DNA of 64,000 nt from Providencia zhijiangensis. GTDB taxonomy: Bacteria; Pseudomonadota; Gammaproteobacteria; Enterobacterales; Enterobacteriaceae. Location: contig NZ_CP135990.1 in the NCBI RefSeq assembly GCF_030315915.2, forward strand, positions 2,232,001 to 2,296,000. Reading direction: 5' to 3'. Below, in pieces: positions 59,883 to 64,000 of the stretch (position 1 is the first letter of the stretch; each line of letters starts with the position of its first letter). The translations under genes were made by a program, and so were the position numbers. The notes below the pieces were generated by a model that was not told where the DNA came from, made no database searches, and saw only the letters and a program-made list of their open reading frames with translations.

Positions 59883-61223
59883 TTATAGATAACCGTACAT
59901 CGCAGCAAATACCCAACCAAACACACAGGATACACCCACCCCGATTAAGCCCGGCAGAATAAAGCTATGGTTGATAACAAACTTACCAATGCGCGTGGTT
60001 CCAGAACGGTCAAACTGAATTGCCGCAAGGTCGCTTGGATACGTTGGCAGGATATAGTAACCATAACAGGCTGGTGCAGAAGCAATGATATACGCAGGGT
60101 CAACACCAATACCCAGAGCGATTGGAACTACTGCCGCTAATGCCGCCGCCTGTGAGTTCACAAATTTAGATACTAACAGTAAAACAACCGCATACGCCCA
60201 AGGGAAATCTTTGACTAATGAACCTAAAGTGCCTTTGATTTCATCCATATGAGCACCGAACATGGTTTCAGCCATCCACGCGATACCATATACCGCCACG
60301 ATAGCAATCATCCCTGAACGGAATACTTCGTTTTTAGAAATCTGTCCTGGATTGGTTTTACAAATGATAATGATCAGCGCACCCGCTAATAACATGAACA
60401 TCTGGATCACTAATACCATCGATAACGGCTTACCGTTAATTAATGGTCTGAGCTCAGAAAATGCGCCCAGCAATGCCACCACAACGATAGATGCTAAGAA
60501 AATCCACATTGCTACCCAGTTAATTTTAGGCAGCTTTTTATCCAGTAGCGTAACCGTCTCACCATAAACATAGTCATGGTTTTCAGGCACAGAGATAAAC
60601 TCTTGGAATACTGGGTCTTTATCCAGATCTTTACCGCGGAACCAGCTAAAGATACCAATCGCTAAGATACCAATTAAGGTAGATGGAATGGTGATTGCCA
60701 ATAAATCTAAAAATTCCAGTGATTTACCGTTGATAGATACGCCATTTAACATCGCGACTAAAGAGACAACGGCCACAGACACAGGGCTGGCAATAATCCC
60801 CATTTGCGCCCCGATACTACTCGCCGCCATTGGTCTTTCAGGACGAATATTATTCTTGATCGCTGCATCGTAAATGATTGGCAAAATGGTATACACCACA
60901 TGCCCGGTACCACACAAAATGGTTAAAATACAGGTAACGAAAGGTGCAACAATAGAAATGTATTTTGGATTTTTACGCAGTAAACGTTCTGCGATTTGTA
61001 GCATAACGTCCAAACCGCCTGATGCTTGTAAGGTTGCTGATGCTGCAACAACAGCAATGATAACAAGCATAACGTCTACAGGCGGTTTTCCTGGAGGTAA
61101 ACCAAAGCCAAAGACAAGTATAACTAGGCCAACACCACCTAGCAGCCCGAGCGCCATACCCCCTTTTCTTGCTCCGTAGAACAAGCAGACAAGAATAATG
61201 GCAAGTTGAATCATAAAGTCCAT
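59883..61223 (-). CDS. dcuB: Anaerobic C4-dicarboxylate transporter DcuB
   Basis: This 446-aa transporter has about 11-12 TM segments and the same length as E. coli DcuB, with very similar sequence ([60 protein letters not shown]). It exchanges fumarate for succinate during anaerobic fumarate respiration and acts with DcuSR as a sensor partner in E. coli. An AAAGG ribosome site precedes the ATG. An FNR-like site lies about 60 bp upstream. Confidence 0.96.
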   Translation of the reverse strand: MDFMIQLAIILVCLFYGARKGGMALGLLGGVGLVILVFGFGLPPGKPPVDVMLVIIAVVAASATLQASGGLDVMLQIAERLLRKNPKYISIVAPFVTCILTILCGTGHVVYTILPIIYDAAIKNNIRPERPMAASSIGAQMGIIASPVSVAVVSLVAMLNGVSINGKSLEFLDLLAITIPSTLIGILAIGIFSWFRGKDLDKDPVFQEFISVPENHDYVYGETVTLLDKKLPKINWVAMWIFLASIVVVALLGAFSELRPLINGKPLSMVLVIQMFMLLAGALIIIICKTNPGQISKNEVFRSGMIAIVAVYGIAWMAETMFGAHMDEIKGTLGSLVKDFPWAYAVVLLLVSKFVNSQAAALAAVVPIALGIGVDPAYIIASAPACYGYYILPTYPSDLAAIQFDRSGTTRIGKFVINHSFILPGLIGVGVSCVFGWVFAAMYGYL

Positions 61224-61281
61224 AGGTCCATCCTTTATTTATAGGTTTCCCTTATTATCCAGATGGTCTTAACGTATTAAT

Positions 61282-61295
61282 TTGATTTATATTAA
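61282..61295 (-). promoter_or_regulatory. FNR-like site upstream of dcuB
   Basis: TTGATTTATATTAA matches TTGAT-N4-ATCAA at nine of ten positions, about 60 bp before the dcuB start. FNR activation of dcuB is known in E. coli. Apart from this and the TyrR boxes, the 420-bp dcuB-tyrP divergent region is AT-rich with no gene. Confidence 0.55.
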
Positions 61296-61542
61296 TTTAA
61301 AAAACAATATTGTTTTATTTTCATTCCTAATATTTTGCCCTCATCACAAAATTCCCCTTTAGTTGCTGCCATAATGTTCAGTTAAATAATATAATGAGTA
61401 AAATCAATCCAATAAATCCCATTTTTTAACATTTAAACCCCACCGCGGTTACCCTTCCAATCATTCTTTAACATCATTTAACACAGCGTTATCAACACTT
61501 CCTTTAGGGCAAACATTAAGGAATCTTTTATCTTATTTGAAC

Positions 61543-61583
61543 TGTTAATATATATTTACACTCACTGTAATTCAGGTTTGACA
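61543..61583 (+). promoter_or_regulatory. Two TyrR boxes upstream of tyrP
   Basis: Box 1, TGTTAATATATATTTACA (61543-61560), matches TGTAAA-N6-TTTACA at 11 of 12 conserved bases. Box 2, TGTAATTCAGGTTTGACA (61566-61583), matches at 10 of 12. Their centres are 23 bp apart. Paired strong and weak boxes are how TyrR controls tyrP in E. coli. Confidence 0.82.
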
Positions 61584-61646
61584 GAGTAATCGCAATCGCA
61601 TAATCTGCTTAAATTATTAATAACCCGAATTCAATCAGAGGAATTT

Positions 61647-62855
61647 GTGAAGAATCGTACCCTTGGCAGTATTTTGATCGTGGCAGGAACAACAATTGGT
61701 GCAGGAATGCTAGCAATGCCGCTAGCGGCAGCGGGTGTTGGCTTCACTGGAATAGTATGTTTGTTAATAGGTTTATGGATGCTAATGAGTTATACCTCAT
61801 TACTACTGGTCGAAGTTTATCAGCATAATCCTGCCAATATGGGTCTCGGTAGTGTTGCGAAAAAGTACCTCGGCCCCGTTGGTCAAATTGTCACGGGTTT
61901 GAGTATGTTATTGCTGATGTATGCTCTGACAACTGCCTATATTGGCGGAGCTGGAGTGCTTATCTCTGATAGCCTATCCTCTTGGTGGGGGATCACCGTT
62001 TCGACTCAAACAGCCATTATTATATTCACTATTGTTGGTGGTGCTGTGGTCTGTGTGGGAACACACTCTGTTGATTTTATTAACCGTATTCTTTTTACTG
62101 CTAAGACGATTTTCTTAGTGATCATGCTTGCCGTTATGATGCCTCATGCCGAGGCGGTTAACCTAAGCACGATGCCACTCGAAAAAGGCCTTATACTCGC
62201 CGCGGTTCCCGTGATTTTTACCTCTTTTGGGTTCCATGGAAGCGTACCGAGTTTAGTCAATTACATGAATGGTGATGTACGCAAGCTGCGTATCATTTTC
62301 ATTACAGGGAGTGCAATTCCTCTGGTTGCCTACATTTTATGGCAAATTGCGACTCTCGGCGCTATCCCATCAAATACATTTATGGGGATCCTTGCTCAAT
62401 CATCCGGTTTAAATGGGTTATTAACTGCTATCCGTGATGTAGTTGCCACTCCACGCGTGAATATGGCCGTGGCCCTGTTTATGGATTTAGCGTTGGCGAC
62501 TTCGTTCTTAGGTGTGGCTTTAGGTTTGTTTGATTACCTTGCAGACTTATTTAAGCGCAGCAATGATTTTATTGGTCGTGCGCAAACCACGCTGCTGACC
62601 TTCGTACCACCGTTACTTGCCGCCCTATTCTTTAGTAGCTTTGTACAGGCATTAACTTACGCCGCTGTCGCATTATCAGTCCTAGCATTAATCATACCGG
62701 CACTGTTAACCATGCGCGTACGCAAGTTAGAAGCCAATGGCATTTACCGCGTCAAAGGCGGCACCCCAATCCTCACTTTAGTTCTGCTGTGCGGTATCGC
62801 GGTCATCGCCATCCAGTTCGCCATCGTGGCCGGCTTCCTACCAAACGTAGGTTAA
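61647..62855 (+). CDS. tyrP: Tyrosine-specific transporter TyrP
   Basis: This 402-aa aromatic amino acid permease (ArAAP family) with about 11 TM segments follows E. coli TyrP closely ([60 protein letters not shown]). It starts at GTG (61647), 3 bp after AGAGGA. It imports tyrosine with protons. Two TyrR boxes upstream support the choice of TyrP over Mtr. A terminator follows the stop. Confidence 0.95.
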   Translation: MKNRTLGSILIVAGTTIGAGMLAMPLAAAGVGFTGIVCLLIGLWMLMSYTSLLLVEVYQHNPANMGLGSVAKKYLGPVGQIVTGLSMLLLMYALTTAYIGGAGVLISDSLSSWWGITVSTQTAIIIFTIVGGAVVCVGTHSVDFINRILFTAKTIFLVIMLAVMMPHAEAVNLSTMPLEKGLILAAVPVIFTSFGFHGSVPSLVNYMNGDVRKLRIIFITGSAIPLVAYILWQIATLGAIPSNTFMGILAQSSGLNGLLTAIRDVVATPRVNMAVALFMDLALATSFLGVALGLFDYLADLFKRSNDFIGRAQTTLLTFVPPLLAALFFSSFVQALTYAAVALSVLALIIPALLTMRVRKLEANGIYRVKGGTPILTLVLLCGIAVIAIQFAIVAGFLPNVG

Positions 62856-62892
62856 TTCCCACGCAATTCATAACTACAAAATTCCACACATA

Positions 62893-62925
62893 AAAAAACA
62901 CCCCAAATTGGGGTGTTTTTGTTTT
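62893..62925 (+). terminator. Terminator of tyrP
   Basis: The stem AAAAACACCCC / GGGGTGTTTTT with a short AAATT loop is followed by GTTTTTG. It lies about 40 bp after the tyrP stop and could work in both directions. Confidence 0.9.
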
Positions 62926-62980
62926 TGCTTTTGAAAAACTGAACACAGCTATTTTTCAAAATATAACGAGCACTAGCGTT

Positions 62981-63105
62981 ATTCTCTAAATAGTTTGAAT
63001 TGTGGCTAGGCGGCAAACGAGGATATCTTGGGGAGCATACATGAGTATGTGACCCGAGTAGCCGAGTGCGGCCAACAACGCCACAAATCAAAATATGACG
63101 AGAAT
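62981..63105. repeat. ERIC-like palindromic element, copy 2
   Basis: This 125-bp imperfect palindrome has arms ATTCTC / GAGAAT and inner arms GAATTGTGGC / GCCACAAATC. Its centre, GGGGAGCATACATGAGTATG, is nearly identical to copy 1. It lies between tyrP and yfaZ and ends 1 bp before the yfaZ stop codon. Confidence 0.8.
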
Positions 63106-63106
63106 A

Positions 63107-63649
63107 TTAGAATGATAGGCCGGCACCCACATACCACCCATCTGCAAGTTTCTCATTACGATCATCATGCGCGCCTTTCATCTCAATCAGACGATAACCC
63201 GCATCAACCGACAGCGGTTTAAACACGGTGTAACGCGCACCTGCTTTCGCTTCCATGTAGGATTTGCTGCCTGAAGTCAGTGATTCTGGTGCGCCATACG
63301 CTTCACCGTAGAAACTTAATGATGGCAGTGCTTGCCAGCTTAAGCCGCCGCCTAATGCAGCCGCTGCACCATCTGAACCATCTTCAGGAGATAAATACAG
63401 TGCTTTACCGCCAACATAGGCATTAATTGGACCTAATGGCAGGCCAAACGTTGCACCTAGGCTACCTAGCTGACCATTGTGATCGCTGCGCGCCCATGAG
63501 CCATTAAATGCTAAACCAGAACCTTGAGTACCAAAACCACCGCTTAATTCGGTAAAGTGCTCACCTGCACTGAAATCAGCAGAAATTGCTTGAGCAGCAC
63601 CCATATAAAATGCAGAGGTCGCTGCAACAGCTAAAAGAACTTTGCACAT
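63107..63649 (-). CDS. yfaZ: YfaZ family outer-membrane protein
   Basis: This 180-aa predicted small beta-barrel is the same length as E. coli YfaZ. The signal peptide (MCKVLLAVAATSAFYMGAAQ) is cut near AQA. Alternating strands follow (LSGGFGTQGSGLAFNGSWAR, KAGARYTVFKPLSVDAGYRL), and the chain ends in an aromatic residue (GAGLSF), as in outer-membrane barrels. I chose the ATG at 63649, 7 bases after AGGA. The ATG at 63655 touches the ribosome site. Its role is unknown. Confidence 0.9.
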   Translation of the reverse strand: MCKVLLAVAATSAFYMGAAQAISADFSAGEHFTELSGGFGTQGSGLAFNGSWARSDHNGQLGSLGATFGLPLGPINAYVGGKALYLSPEDGSDGAAAALGGGLSWQALPSLSFYGEAYGAPESLTSGSKSYMEAKAGARYTVFKPLSVDAGYRLIEMKGAHDDRNEKLADGWYVGAGLSF

Positions 63650-63984
63650 TATCATTTCCTTTATTATTAAAAATTAAAGTATCGTGACGATGTTACGTGA
63701 TTTAGTGCACGTACTCAGTCTTTTTTGCTTAAATTTACGTTAGAACACCGTTTAACGCACAATAAGTGAAATTCATCAGTGATTTACTTCAATTTAATTC
63801 TTCATTTCCTGACTAAACTTCTTACTATGATTACAGTGATTGGTCAGAGCGATTAGATAATTAATTCTTTGCTTATTATACTGTTCATCAAGTTTATTAT
63901 AGAGATGAAGTGATATTCTACAAATATTCATCCAGTTAGTTACTTTTGTGTAGTCTATAAATCTAATAGCTTGGGAGTATTGTG
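63650..63984. other. Promoter gap between yfaZ and the next gene
   Basis: This 330-bp AT-rich region separates divergent genes. I see no RNA gene or clear operator, only A/T-rich promoter-like sequence. Confidence 0.4.
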
Positions 63985-64000
63985 ATGAAAAAAAGAGGTC
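63985..64000 (+). CDS. Start of a further gene (cut by window end)
   Basis: An ATG eight bases after GGGAG opens a frame MKKRG that runs off the window. The Lys/Arg-rich start would suit a signal peptide. Identity cannot be told. Confidence 0.4.

Overview
The window is chromosomal DNA from an enterobacterium of the Morganellaceae, most likely Providencia. This rests on protein resemblance, low-to-moderate GC, the order rcsD-rcsB / rcsC / gyrA / ubiG / nrdA-nrdB-yfaE, ERIC-type palindromes and a Glu at GyrA position 87. The genus is my inference and was not tested by any search.

Bases 1-22006 are part of a type VI secretion system (T6SS) locus. It begins with a partial vgrG. Next comes a candidate effector gene cut in two by a 1249-bp IS911-like IS3-family element with a 3-bp target duplication. 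Five tandem lipoprotein genes with an FGE-sulfatase (SUMF1-like) fold follow, with degenerate tails of a lost gene between some of them. Then come a PAAR spike-tip gene, an unknown membrane protein, and tssM, tssA, tssF, tssG, tssJ, tssE and a second, membrane-anchored TssA-like gene (VasL type). The run ends at a strong terminator. The genes tssB, tssC, tssK, tssL, hcp and clpV are not in the window.

Bases 22061-34233 hold housekeeping and stress genes: a DUF1345 membrane protein, dinI under a LexA box, a QseBC/PmrAB-type two-component pair behind tandem PmrA-like boxes, a Cys-less isochorismatase-like protein, a 23-codon reading frame behind FNR- and CRP-like sites, a CigR-family protein, ybdG, the dmsABC-dmsD DMSO reductase genes (dmsA has a 1-nt frameshift) and a DUF924 gene.

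Bases 34698-44035 hold a 5-oxoproline/glutamate locus: a biotin carboxylase-BCCP protein, a PxpB-PxpC fusion, a DUF1445 protein, PxpA and an NRAMP-like transporter on the minus strand. A divergent FCD-type GntR regulator and gltP lie on the plus strand. The first two proteins together have the domain set of urea carboxylase.

Bases 44475-64000 are conserved core: a YgiN-like monooxygenase, a 54-aa helical protein, tRNA-Thr(TGT) and tRNA-Ser(TGA), rcsD-rcsB and convergent rcsC, gyrA, ubiG, nrdA-nrdB-yfaE, dcuB, tyrP with two TyrR boxes, yfaZ, and the first codons of a further gene. Two ERIC-like elements lie next to the dcuB and yfaZ stop codons. Anaerobic respiration is a recurring theme (DMSO reductase, DcuB, FNR-like sites).
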